Assembly: GCF_000758605.1 (NCBI RefSeq)
Contig: NZ_CP009282.1
Location: 1,922,001 to 1,986,000, forward strand
Reading direction: 5' to 3'
Source of the DNA: Paenibacillus sp. FSL R5-0912
GTDB taxonomy: Bacteria; Bacillota; Bacilli; Paenibacillales; Paenibacillaceae
Length of the DNA stretch: 64,000 nucleotides
Below the pieces are notes generated by a model that did not search any database, was not told where the DNA came from, and saw only the letters and a program-made list of their open reading frames with translations. Position 1 is the first letter of the stretch. Every line of letters begins with the position of its first letter. The position numbers and the translations under genes are program-made. Below are positions 36,620-45,005 of this stretch, in pieces.

Positions 36620-37014
36620 ACCACTATTGTTACGTCATCCGATACTATCATGCCCGAAGTGCTCAGCCACCGGCCCGGGCTGGCTGCCCTGGACTACGCG
36701 CTTAATGACCGGAGCACCGGACTGGCGGCGGCGCGGGACGCATGGAGGGATATGATTGAGCAAGGCGCTCGTGCAGAACATTAAGGGGATTCTCTTGACG
36801 CCGGGCCGGGACCGGTCGTATGGTACAAGGGACGGAAGCTGGCAGGCTCTGGTGCAGCATGCGGAGCAGCTCCGGGAGATGGCCGGAGAGTAGGGCACCG
36901 GGTTATCGCACCGGGTTATCCGATACCTTCCGCAGCTTCGAAGCCTATGTGAATCATCCGAACAGGCAGGGACATGAGCGGATTGCCGGAGAATTGCTGA
37001 AATGGCTGATCTGA
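36620..37014 (+). pseudogene. SGNH/GDSL hydrolase remnant
   Basis: Three reading frames together give the C-terminal half of a GDSL-type hydrolase. The first piece reads MPEVLSHRPGLAALDYALND then AAARDAWRDMIEQ, where ALND is the Asn block. The second reads ALVQNIKGILLTPGRDRSYG then LVQHAEQLREMAGE and stops at TAG near 36891. The third reads DTFRSFEAYVNHPNRQGHER then AGELLKWLI, containing the block V His. A 13-bp tandem duplication of GCACCGGGTTATC (about 36895-36920) lies at the second break. The N-terminal block I is missing. It is unrelated in detail to the intact SGNH enzyme at 34785. Confidence 0.85.
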
Positions 37015-37051
37015 TTCCGGTTTTCTGACCAGTACTGAAGAAGGGGGAACT

Positions 37052-38860
37052 ATGCATACATTCATAGCCTATTGCGGGCAAGTCTGGCGGCAGCTCGCAG
37101 GCAGGTATTACCGGATATCGATCAAGCAGAGGATTCTGTTTTCTTTTATTGTTTTGATAACGCTGTCAATTAGCGCGATGGGCAGCTTCTCGTATTGGAC
37201 CGCCGCGCAGGAGATTGAGGATAATGCTTATGCCAGCAGCCAGGAGACGGTAAGCAAAACCACACAGCTGCTCGATTCCCGGCTGAACGATGTAGCGTTG
37301 TCCGTGCAGTCCCTGATGCTGAGCGATGCCTACCGGAAAATGATGATTGATGTATTCAGCCATGATGTGTCGAATTACTATGTGCATCTGTCGGATCTGC
37401 AATATGTGCTCTCCCAGGCAACGTTCAATCAGCCGATTATCGAGAACGTGCTGATCGTTACACCGATCGGCGACTTCTACTCCACCACGCAGATCCGCGC
37501 ACAGGATAACTCGTTCTACGGCTCGGAATTATATGATCTCAGCAAGGAGCAGCCGGGCGGCTACTGGGCCAAAGGGCATTTTGACCGGCTGTTCACGGGC
37601 AACCAGCGGGTCATCTCATTCGTGGTCCGGGGAATCTATGAATATCCATACACACCGATCAGCAATGTGTATATCGTGGTCAACATCAAGGAGAGCCGGA
37701 TTGACGGCCTGCTGAATCAGGGCGGGGAGCCGCTTGGCCGGAATTATTACCTGCTGAGCGGCGAAGGGGATGCGGTGGTAGAATCCCGTTGGCCGTTCGG
37801 CGGCAAGTTCCCCTGGAAGCCGTTGCTGGCGGCAAATGGGGAAGATGCTGATCCGCAGGACCACTCCTACCGCTATGACGGCAAGGAGTATCTGGTGAAT
37901 TATAAAAGATCGGCAGTCTCACCGGACTGGATCATCTCCGGCATGCAGTCGCGGGACCTGCTGCTGGGCAAGCTGCAGCGGGTGCAGCGTACAACGCTGT
38001 ATGTAATCGCCGTCTTTCTGCTGACCACCTGGCTGATCTCCAATCAGCTGACTTCAGCCCTGCTGAAGCCGCTGTTCAAACTTCGGCGGCTGATGCGCAG
38101 AGTGGAGGAGAACCAGCTCAGCGTAGTGTATGAGAGCAGGTACGAGGATGAGATCGCGCAGGTAGGCTTCCAGTTCAACCGGATGATGTCGGAGATCAAG
38201 GCGCTGATCGTGGATGTGAAATCCAAGGAGGAGGACAAGCGGCAGGCGGAGATCCGTGCGCTTACGGCGCAGATGGAGCCGCACTTTCTGTACAATACGC
38301 TGAATACGATCTACTGCAAATCGGTCATGGGCGAGAACGACGATGTGAATGAGATGATTCTGGCGCTGTCCCAGATGTTCCAGATCGGCCTCAGCGGAGG
38401 CAAGGATCTGATTTCGCTGGAGGATGAGCTGTCCCATGTCCGGCAGTATTTCGCGATTCAGCAGAAATGCTATGAAGATCTGTTTGAATATACCGTGAGC
38501 GTGGAGGATGAGCAGCTTCTGGCCTGCCAGATTCCGAAGATCGTGCTGCAGCCGGTTGTGGAGAACAGCATCCAGCACGGCTTCAGCGACCGGTCCGGGG
38601 GAGGAAGAATTGACATTACGGTGGGCAGGGAGCAGGGCATGCTGCATATTTCCCTTGCGGACAATGGACGGGGGCTGGATGCTGCGAGCGTGAAGCAGGG
38701 CATGAACACTGCACCCTTGTCCAAAAAGGGCTATGCCCTGTTCAACATCAGGCACCGGCTGGCGCTGTATTACGGGGCTGACGCCCGCATGGAAATAGAC
38801 GGAGCACCGGGCAAGGGGTCACGGACGGATCTGTGGATTCCGCTAGGGGAGGAGAGATAA
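37052..38860 (+). CDS. YesM-like membrane sensor histidine kinase (module 2)
   Basis: A 602-residue kinase, same architecture as the one at 21654. The first membrane helix is near residues 28-50 (ILFSFIVLITLSISAMGSFS), the second near 310-330 (TTLYVIAVFLLTTWLISNQL), then a HAMP region. H411 lies in QMEPHFLYNTLNTI, followed by VENSIQHGF and DNGRGLDAASV. GAAGGGGGAA precedes ATG 37052. Only 37 bp separate it from the upstream pseudogene, so its promoter probably lies within that remnant. The response regulator gene begins 2 bp after its stop. Confidence 0.92.
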   Translation: MHTFIAYCGQVWRQLAGRYYRISIKQRILFSFIVLITLSISAMGSFSYWTAAQEIEDNAYASSQETVSKTTQLLDSRLNDVALSVQSLMLSDAYRKMMIDVFSHDVSNYYVHLSDLQYVLSQATFNQPIIENVLIVTPIGDFYSTTQIRAQDNSFYGSELYDLSKEQPGGYWAKGHFDRLFTGNQRVISFVVRGIYEYPYTPISNVYIVVNIKESRIDGLLNQGGEPLGRNYYLLSGEGDAVVESRWPFGGKFPWKPLLAANGEDADPQDHSYRYDGKEYLVNYKRSAVSPDWIISGMQSRDLLLGKLQRVQRTTLYVIAVFLLTTWLISNQLTSALLKPLFKLRRLMRRVEENQLSVVYESRYEDEIAQVGFQFNRMMSEIKALIVDVKSKEEDKRQAEIRALTAQMEPHFLYNTLNTIYCKSVMGENDDVNEMILALSQMFQIGLSGGKDLISLEDELSHVRQYFAIQQKCYEDLFEYTVSVEDEQLLACQIPKIVLQPVVENSIQHGFSDRSGGGRIDITVGREQGMLHISLADNGRGLDAASVKQGMNTAPLSKKGYALFNIRHRLALYYGADARMEIDGAPGKGSRTDLWIPLGEER

Positions 38861-38862
38861 AG

Positions 38863-40506
38863 ATGGAACAGGAGCTGGAGCGGGGGCAGGAGCCGGAGAG
38901 GTTCAAGCTGTGTATTATCGACGATATCAGAAGTGTAGTGGAGATGATCTCCCGTAAGCCGGGCTGGCAGGAGCATGGTATTGAGGTCTCCGGCACCGCG
39001 CTGGACGGAGAGGAGGGGTTGCGGATGATCCGCGAGACCCGGCCTGACATTGTGCTGACCGATATCCGCATGCCGAGAATGGACGGGCTGCAGATGACCC
39101 GGGCGATACTGGATTTTCTGCCGGACTGCAAGATTATTATTCTTAGTGCCTATTCCGAGTTCACCTATGCCCAGGAAGCGATCCGGCTGGGTGCACTTGA
39201 TTTCGTGAAGAAGCCTTTTTCTCTGGATGAGATTGTGAATGTGGTGCTGAAGGCGAAGGAGCTGTGCCGGCAGGAGCGGCAGAAGACAGCCAGACTTGCG
39301 GTAATGGAATCCAAAATCAAAGAAAGCATGCCCATACTGCGCCAGGAATATCTGACCTTCCTGCTGCATCATCAGACGACGGAGGCAGATGCCCGGTCCA
39401 GATGGGCGTATCTGGACATCCCCCTTGCGCAGCATGATTTCTTCGTGTTTGTCGCCGAGATTGATCATTTTGCGGAGAAGCTTATGGGCCAGCCTGTGCA
39501 GGAGATCGAGCTGCTGCGGTTCAGCCTGCATAATATTCTCGAGGAGACGATTTCCGCCTGGACCCGCGGGGTGATTATCCGTGAGGCCACAGACCGCTAT
39601 GTCTGCATTATCAACGGCTCGGACCCGGACACCGCTGCGCGGATCACGGAGGCCTGCTGCATGAACGTAAGCCAATTCTCACGCAATACGCTTTCGGTCG
39701 GCATGGGGCTGGGCGTATCTTCGATTCATGAACTGGCAACAGCGTACGGGCAGGCGCTCAGCGCGCTGGGGTATCATTTCTATACCGGCGGCAACGGTGT
39801 ATACAACTACGGCGATATCGAGAATAAACCGCTCGCACTTCACAGCTATTCCGCAGCCGCCGAGCAGGAGCTGCTGTTTGCCCTGCGTTCCGGGAATAGC
39901 GGCAAAAGCCTGCAGGTGCTGGATCAGCTGTTCACAGAGCTGCTGGACAATGAGCTGCTGCCCGAGCCGCGTTATGTTGAAAGCGTGGGCTATGAGCTGA
40001 GCTTCCGGATCTGCCGCGTTATGCTGGAGCAGTTCCCGTATGAGCAGGTAGAGCCGCTGGAACGGAGCATTGAAGTTATGAGGAACCGCATGCATCCGTC
40101 CTTGCAGGATATCCGAGGCTTGCTTGATCACCTGTGCCGGGCGGCTTGCTCCCTGGTGGAAGAAGCGCGATCTGTAGAATCCACGCGGATTATTCAACAG
40201 GCCAAGGCATATATCCGGGAGCATTTGGATACCAGTCTGTCGCTGGAGCAGGTTGCGAAGCAGATCAGCCTCAGCCAGGGCTATTTTTCCAACCTGTTCA
40301 AGAAGGTGCAAGGGGTTTCGTTCCAGCAGTATGTGATGCATGAGAAGATGGAGAAGGCTAAGGCGATGCTGATTGACGGCCTGCAGGTGCAGGAGATTGC
40401 CCTCGATCTTGGTTATGAGCACAGGCGTTACTTCAGTGAGGTGTTCAAGAAGTACACGGGCATGACCCCGTCGGAGTTTAAACTGCATTACCTGGGAAAA
40501 GAATAA
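38863..40506 (+). CDS. YesN-like response regulator with AraC HTH (module 2)
   Basis: A 547-residue partner of the preceding kinase. The receiver starts KLCIIDDIRSVVEM and has acceptor D67 in IVLTDIRMPRMDG and Lys in VKKPFSLDEI. The YesN-type central domain follows. The AraC domain at the C-terminus includes VAKQISLSQGYFSNLFKKVQ and IALDLGYEHRRYFSEVFKKY. ATG 38863 follows GGGGAGGAGAG. It is colinear with the regulator at 23407 along its length. A terminator follows, so the transporter genes have their own promoter, the likely target. Confidence 0.92.
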   Translation: MEQELERGQEPERFKLCIIDDIRSVVEMISRKPGWQEHGIEVSGTALDGEEGLRMIRETRPDIVLTDIRMPRMDGLQMTRAILDFLPDCKIIILSAYSEFTYAQEAIRLGALDFVKKPFSLDEIVNVVLKAKELCRQERQKTARLAVMESKIKESMPILRQEYLTFLLHHQTTEADARSRWAYLDIPLAQHDFFVFVAEIDHFAEKLMGQPVQEIELLRFSLHNILEETISAWTRGVIIREATDRYVCIINGSDPDTAARITEACCMNVSQFSRNTLSVGMGLGVSSIHELATAYGQALSALGYHFYTGGNGVYNYGDIENKPLALHSYSAAAEQELLFALRSGNSGKSLQVLDQLFTELLDNELLPEPRYVESVGYELSFRICRVMLEQFPYEQVEPLERSIEVMRNRMHPSLQDIRGLLDHLCRAACSLVEEARSVESTRIIQQAKAYIREHLDTSLSLEQVAKQISLSQGYFSNLFKKVQGVSFQQYVMHEKMEKAKAMLIDGLQVQEIALDLGYEHRRYFSEVFKKYTGMTPSEFKLHYLGKE

Positions 40507-40514
40507 ACAGGAAC

Positions 40515-40555
40515 AAGGGAGGGATTTCCGCCATAACGGAGATTCGCTCCCTTTT
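40515..40555 (+). terminator. Rho-independent terminator after the YesN-like gene
   Basis: AAGGGAG (40515-40521) pairs with CTCCCTT (40547-40553), with an inner TCCG/CGGA stem, followed by TTTTG. Confidence 0.8.
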
Positions 40556-40630
40556 GTGTACAGGGCAGCTTCAGCCACTTCAGCAATTCCCGCAAAAACC
40601 TGCCCTCAATGTGGGCTTACCCGCCTTATG

Positions 40631-40654
40631 TGTAAGCGTTACCCCATCTATAAT
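40631..40654 (+). promoter_or_regulatory. Promoter with cre-like site for module 2 transporter
   Basis: TGTAAGCGTTACCC at 40631-40644 matches 12 of 14 positions of the cre consensus. TATAAT follows at 40649-40654; the hexamer 17 bp upstream (TTATGT) is a poor -35, which would suit an activator-dependent promoter. The binding-protein gene starts 48 bp downstream. Confidence 0.55.
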
Positions 40655-40701
40655 CAGGTTGTAAGTTAAATTCAGCAGCGATAAATAAGGGGGCACTACC
40701 A

Positions 40702-42084
40702 ATGATGAAGCGTATGCTTATGACATCTTTAAGCCTGGTTATGGCACTTGGCCTGGCAGCCTGCGGCAACGGCAACAATGCAGCAGAAGGCACAGGAGAT
40801 GCTGGAACAGGCGGTTCAGGTTCAGGGGAAAAGACTAAAATCAGCTACTGGACGGGCGACCGCCATGATGCCGATTTTGTGAAGGAGAAGGTTGCCGAGT
40901 TCAACGAAACCAACACTGACGGAATTGAGGTGGAACTGGTCGTTAAGGGCGACGACTTCGACACGGCGCTGGATCTGTCCTTCCAGACCTCGGATGCGCC
41001 GGATGTGATCCGGGTGAAGGAGAATACCATCCAGACGTTCTACAAAAAAGGCTTCCTCGCTCCTATTGATGAATTCCTCACCGATGAGCTGAAGGCGAAG
41101 TTCCCGGCTATGCCGGATCTGAACGAATTCGACGGTAAACGTTACAGTCTGCCGAACTACGGAACGACGATGCGTCTGGTGTACAACAAGGACCTGTTCG
41201 CCAAAGCAGGCATTGAGCATCCTCCAACTACACTTCAGGAGCTGGTGGATACAGCCAAGAAGCTGACGGAAGCGGGCAAGGCGGACGGGGCTTACGGCTT
41301 TGCACAGAATTTCAAGAGTCCCGGCAGTGCGTTCGGGCGTTCGGCGCGGGTGATTGCGGAGTTGAGCGGCTTCGGCGGCTTCGGGTATGACTTCAAGACA
41401 GCACGGTACGACTTCAGCGGCTTCGAGCCTATTATCAACGCGTTCAAGCAGATTAAGGATGACGGCAGCATGCTTCCGGGCGTAGAATCCCTGGATATCG
41501 ATCCGCTGCGGGCACAGTTTGCAGAAGGCAAGATCGGGATGTATCTGTCCTACTCCTCTGAGCCGGGCGTCTACAAGAATCAGTTCCCGGCCAAAATTGA
41601 CTGGGCAGCAGCACCGGCTCCTACGATCGACGGCAATGTGAAGGGCGCTTCCGGCTTCCTCGGCGGCCAATGGCTGGGTCTAAGCTCCAAATCGGAGAAT
41701 AAGGAAGCGGCATGGAAGTTCATGCAGTTCATGTATGAAGATCAGGTGCTGACGGATTATCAGGAAAAAGGCTTCGGTATCTCCATGGTTCCATCGGTTA
41801 GCTCGGTAGCCAAAACGCCAGATGTAAGCGGTATTGAAGGGTTCCTGCCGAACAAGTATGACGGGGTATGGCCGGTCTATCCGGCGGTTGCTCCCGAGGG
41901 CATGAAATCGGATGACGCCTTTTTCAAGTACATGCTCAACGGCGGCGACCTGCAAGCAATCATCGCTGACCTCAACAAACGTTACAATGCTGCGCTGGAC
42001 AGCGCAATTAAGAATGATGGTGTAAAAGCTGAGCCCGATGCCAGCTTCGATCCGGCCAGCCTGGGCGGCAAGTTCGCCAAATAA
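40702..42084 (+). CDS. ABC sugar-binding lipoprotein (module 2)
   Basis: A 460-residue family 1 binding protein. The signal peptide ends LGLAAC with the lipidated Cys at residue 21, followed by a Gly-rich tether. The ligand domain opens KISYWTGDRHDADFVKEKVA. AAGGGGG at 40687-40693 precedes ATGATG. It is paralogous to the protein at 28975 and far less like the arabinan-locus protein at 979. The signal and tether diverge from the paralogue more than the ligand domain. The ligand is probably related to that of module 1, given the matching permeases and GH130 enzyme. Confidence 0.92.
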   Translation: MMKRMLMTSLSLVMALGLAACGNGNNAAEGTGDAGTGGSGSGEKTKISYWTGDRHDADFVKEKVAEFNETNTDGIEVELVVKGDDFDTALDLSFQTSDAPDVIRVKENTIQTFYKKGFLAPIDEFLTDELKAKFPAMPDLNEFDGKRYSLPNYGTTMRLVYNKDLFAKAGIEHPPTTLQELVDTAKKLTEAGKADGAYGFAQNFKSPGSAFGRSARVIAELSGFGGFGYDFKTARYDFSGFEPIINAFKQIKDDGSMLPGVESLDIDPLRAQFAEGKIGMYLSYSSEPGVYKNQFPAKIDWAAAPAPTIDGNVKGASGFLGGQWLGLSSKSENKEAAWKFMQFMYEDQVLTDYQEKGFGISMVPSVSSVAKTPDVSGIEGFLPNKYDGVWPVYPAVAPEGMKSDDAFFKYMLNGGDLQAIIADLNKRYNAALDSAIKNDGVKAEPDASFDPASLGGKFAK

Positions 42085-42108
42085 TCAGCGGTTTAGCATA
42101 CAGATACA

Positions 42109-42163
42109 GGTCAGGGCAGCGGGGATGGGGGAAGAAGCCTTCTCCATCCCCGCTGCCCTGACC
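42109..42163 (+). terminator. Very strong intra-operon hairpin, 20-bp perfect stem (module 2)
   Basis: GGTCAGGGCAGCGGGGATGG (42109-42128) is perfectly complementary to 42144-42163. There is no T-run after it, so it is not a standard terminator. Placed between the binding-protein and permease genes, it more likely blocks 3' exonucleases and stabilises the binding-protein mRNA. Confidence 0.85.
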
Positions 42164-42191
42164 GCAAGGGAAAGGAGCCGGGAGAGACCCT

Positions 42192-43094
42192 ATGAATAAA
42201 ACAAAAAATGCCTTATTCTCATACAGCTTTATCTTTCCAAGTGCCTTTCTGACACTTGTGCTCGGAATCTACCCGATTGCCTGGGCGTTCCGCTACATGT
42301 TCTATGACTATAAAGGTTATGGAACCGCACGGTTTACCGGGCTGGACAACTTCAGCCGCATCCTGAAGGATACCCAGTTCTGGGATTCGGTTGTGAATAC
42401 GTTCATCTACGCAGGAGGCAAGCTGCTGATCACCATTCCGCTGGCTCTGCTGCTGGCCGCCATCCTGAACCGCGGGCTGCGGGGCAGACAGCTGCTGCGG
42501 GGGATTTTTTTCATGCCGACCGTCATCAGTACAGCTGTTATGGCCGTAGTCTTCTTCACCATATTCAACTCCTATAACGGAATTCTGAATCAGTTCCTGA
42601 TCAAGTTCAATCTGTCGGACACCGGCGTTGACTGGCTGGGGCCGAAGTATGCGATGCTAACCGTCATTCTCGTTGCAGCGTGGGGGGCGGTCGGGAATTA
42701 TATGCTGCTCTTCCTCGCCGGTCTGCAGAATATTCCTGAGGATGTGTATGAGGCCTCTTCCCTGGACGGGGCAGGCAGAATCCAGCAATTCCGCTATGTA
42801 ACGCTGCCGATGCTGGGTCCGGTCATGCAGATGGTTATTATGCTGGCAATTATTACAGCCTTGAAGGGCTACGAGAGTATTATGGTCCTGACCGAAGGCG
42901 GTCCGGTAGGCAAGACTGAGGTGATGTTCCTGTACTTATACAAATTATTCTTCCCTGTCGGCGGAGGCAGTGCGGCGGTTCAGGTGCAGGAGTTCGGATA
43001 TGGCAGTGCGGTCGCCTTCGTGTCCGCGCTAATCGTAGGGATGATTTCACTCATTTATTTCTATGCATCCAGACGAATGAATCAGACCGATTGA
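42192..43094 (+). CDS. ABC sugar permease, MalF type (module 2)
   Basis: A 300-residue permease with six membrane helices (FIFPSAFLTLVLGIYPIAWA first). The EAA loop is YEASSLDGAGRIQQFRYVTL. It is colinear with and highly similar to the permease at 30466. AAAGGAG lies upstream of ATG 42192. The MalG-type partner follows after 13 bp. Confidence 0.92.
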   Translation: MNKTKNALFSYSFIFPSAFLTLVLGIYPIAWAFRYMFYDYKGYGTARFTGLDNFSRILKDTQFWDSVVNTFIYAGGKLLITIPLALLLAAILNRGLRGRQLLRGIFFMPTVISTAVMAVVFFTIFNSYNGILNQFLIKFNLSDTGVDWLGPKYAMLTVILVAAWGAVGNYMLLFLAGLQNIPEDVYEASSLDGAGRIQQFRYVTLPMLGPVMQMVIMLAIITALKGYESIMVLTEGGPVGKTEVMFLYLYKLFFPVGGGSAAVQVQEFGYGSAVAFVSALIVGMISLIYFYASRRMNQTD

Positions 43095-43107
43095 GGAGAG
43101 ACGTGAG

Positions 43108-43944
43108 ATGAGAATAAGAACCATACTGGGCAACACTGTGCTCTGGATATTTTTGCTGGCTTTTGCTTTTATAACCCTGATTCCGGTCGTGATTACGCTA
43201 CTGGGCTCCTTCAAGACGAATGCCGAGCTGACCACCGGAGCGACCTTCCTGCCAAGCAGCTGGCATGTCTCCAACTATTCCGAAGCCTGGGAACAGGCGA
43301 ACTTCTCCAGGTACACCCTGAACAGCCTGATCATCTCCCTGTCGGCGGTGGCCGGCACACTGCTGGTCTCATCCATGGCTGCTTATGTGGTGGACCGGAT
43401 GGACTTTTTCGGCAAAAAAATATATATCGGCCTGCAGTCCTTCACCATGTTCGTTGCCGTGGGGGCGGTAGTGCTGCGTCCGCAATTCGATCTGATGGTC
43501 AAGCTTCATCTGCACAGCAGCCTCTGGGGGGTCATTCTGATCCTGATCTCCGCGCATGCTTCCATCTTCTTCATTCTGCTCAGCTTCATGAAGGGGATTC
43601 CCAGAGAGCTGGATGAAGCCGCGCTGATTGACGGCAGCTCCCTGGGCCGTACCTTTTGGAGAATTATTCTCCCGCTGCTGGGGCCGGGACTCGGCGTAGG
43701 CGCCTTATTCACCTTCCGGGGCGCGTGGAATGAATATCTGCTGCCGCTGGTGTTCACCATGACCAAGCCGGAGCTGCAGACGCTGACTGTCGGCCTGGCG
43801 AACCTGAAATACGGGATATCTGCGGCTTCCCAGACCCACTACATGATGGCAGGCGCCTGCTTATCCATCCTGCCGATTCTCATTGCCTATCTGTTTGCCA
43901 ACAAGTCCTTTATGCAGATGACGGCGGGTTCCCTCAAAGGGTAG
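43108..43944 (+). CDS. ABC sugar permease, MalG type (module 2)
   Basis: A 278-residue permease, six membrane helices, EAA loop LDEAALIDGSSLGRTFWRII, tail MTAGSLKG. It lacks the Pro/Arg-rich N-terminal extension of its paralogue at 31382. GAGGAGAG upstream of ATG 43108 is the ribosome binding site. With the gene at 42192 it forms the membrane channel; the ATPase must come from elsewhere in the genome. Confidence 0.92.
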   Translation: MRIRTILGNTVLWIFLLAFAFITLIPVVITLLGSFKTNAELTTGATFLPSSWHVSNYSEAWEQANFSRYTLNSLIISLSAVAGTLLVSSMAAYVVDRMDFFGKKIYIGLQSFTMFVAVGAVVLRPQFDLMVKLHLHSSLWGVILILISAHASIFFILLSFMKGIPRELDEAALIDGSSLGRTFWRIILPLLGPGLGVGALFTFRGAWNEYLLPLVFTMTKPELQTLTVGLANLKYGISAASQTHYMMAGACLSILPILIAYLFANKSFMQMTAGSLKG

Positions 43945-43994
43945 ATCCCTGCTGATGCTGCATGAGCTTAACTATATTCAAGGAGGTATACCCC

Positions 43995-44996
43995 ATGACT
44001 TTACAGGTTCCTGCTATTCTGCAATCCGCCCCGTTCATTCAGCGCTATCCGGGTAATCCGGTGCTGGATGCATCCAAGGTCCCTTACCCTACCGCACTGG
44101 TATTCAATGCTGGTGTAACGAAATTTAACGGCAAATATGTGATGATCTTCCGCAACGATTACGGCTCGCTGGACAAACAGACGATTGAGCCGCATCACAC
44201 GACCGATCTTGGCATTGCTTACAGTGATGACGGATTGACCTGGACAGCCGGCCCGAAGCCGGTATTCAAAATGCATGACGAAGAGATTATCCGCGCCTAC
44301 GACCCGCGCCTTACGGTGATCGGCGGACGCTGCTATATGTGCTTTGCCGTCGATACGAAGCATGGCATCCGCGGCGGGATAGCCGTTACCGATGATCTGG
44401 AGCATTTCGAGGTGCTCAGCCTATCCACACCGGATTTGCGCAATATGGTGCTGTTCCCCGAGAAAATCGGCGGCCATTATGTCCGGCTGGAGCGTCCCTT
44501 CACCGTATACAGCCGCGGGGGGCAGGACCGCTTCGATGCCTGGATCTCCGAGTCACCGGATCTAAGGTATTGGGGGAATTCCAGCCTGCTGCTCGCTGTC
44601 GAGCAGGTGCCGTTCGCCAATGACAAGGTTGGTCCCGCTGCACCTCCGGTCAGAACGGACAAGGGCTGGCTGACCACCTTCCATGCGGTGGATATTGACC
44701 CGGCGAGAGGCAAACACGGCTGGGAGCCTACCTGGAAGAAACGTTATACGGCAGGCATCATGCTGCTGGATCTGGAAGATCCGCGTAAAATTATTGGGAT
44801 GGCCAGGCAGCCGCTGCTGGCGCCGGAGACGGATTATGAGATTGACGGGGGCTTCCGCAATCATGTTATTTTTCCGGGCGGGATGATTCTTGAGGATAAC
44901 GGTGAGGTCAAAATCTACTACGGCTCTGCGGATACGATTGAATGCCTGGCTACGGCTCATGTGGACGATCTGATCAGCTACTGCCTGAAGGGCTAA
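43995..44996 (+). CDS. GH130 family glycoside phosphorylase (module 2)
   Basis: A 333-residue cytosolic GH130 enzyme. RYPGNPVLDASKVPYPTALV, YDPRLTVIGGRCYMCFAVDT, NMVLFPEKIGGHYVRLERPF and IYYGSADTIECLATAHVDDL correspond one-to-one to motifs in the enzyme at 32319. ATG 43995 follows AAGGAGGT and is chosen over ATG 43962. Beta-mannoside phosphorolysis is the commonest GH130 activity, but the subfamily cannot be assigned by eye. Only 9 bp separate it from the GH106-like gene, so the two are translated from one message and probably act on the same imported glycan. Confidence 0.9.
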   Translation: MTLQVPAILQSAPFIQRYPGNPVLDASKVPYPTALVFNAGVTKFNGKYVMIFRNDYGSLDKQTIEPHHTTDLGIAYSDDGLTWTAGPKPVFKMHDEEIIRAYDPRLTVIGGRCYMCFAVDTKHGIRGGIAVTDDLEHFEVLSLSTPDLRNMVLFPEKIGGHYVRLERPFTVYSRGGQDRFDAWISESPDLRYWGNSSLLLAVEQVPFANDKVGPAAPPVRTDKGWLTTFHAVDIDPARGKHGWEPTWKKRYTAGIMLLDLEDPRKIIGMARQPLLAPETDYEIDGGFRNHVIFPGGMILEDNGEVKIYYGSADTIECLATAHVDDLISYCLKG

Positions 44997-45005
44997 GGAC
45001 GGGCG

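Noticed and set aside
36820..37014. A 64-residue plus-strand frame as an independent small gene
   Set aside because: Its second half is clearly the C-terminus of an SGNH hydrolase whose earlier parts lie in other frames upstream, so it is part of a pseudogene.
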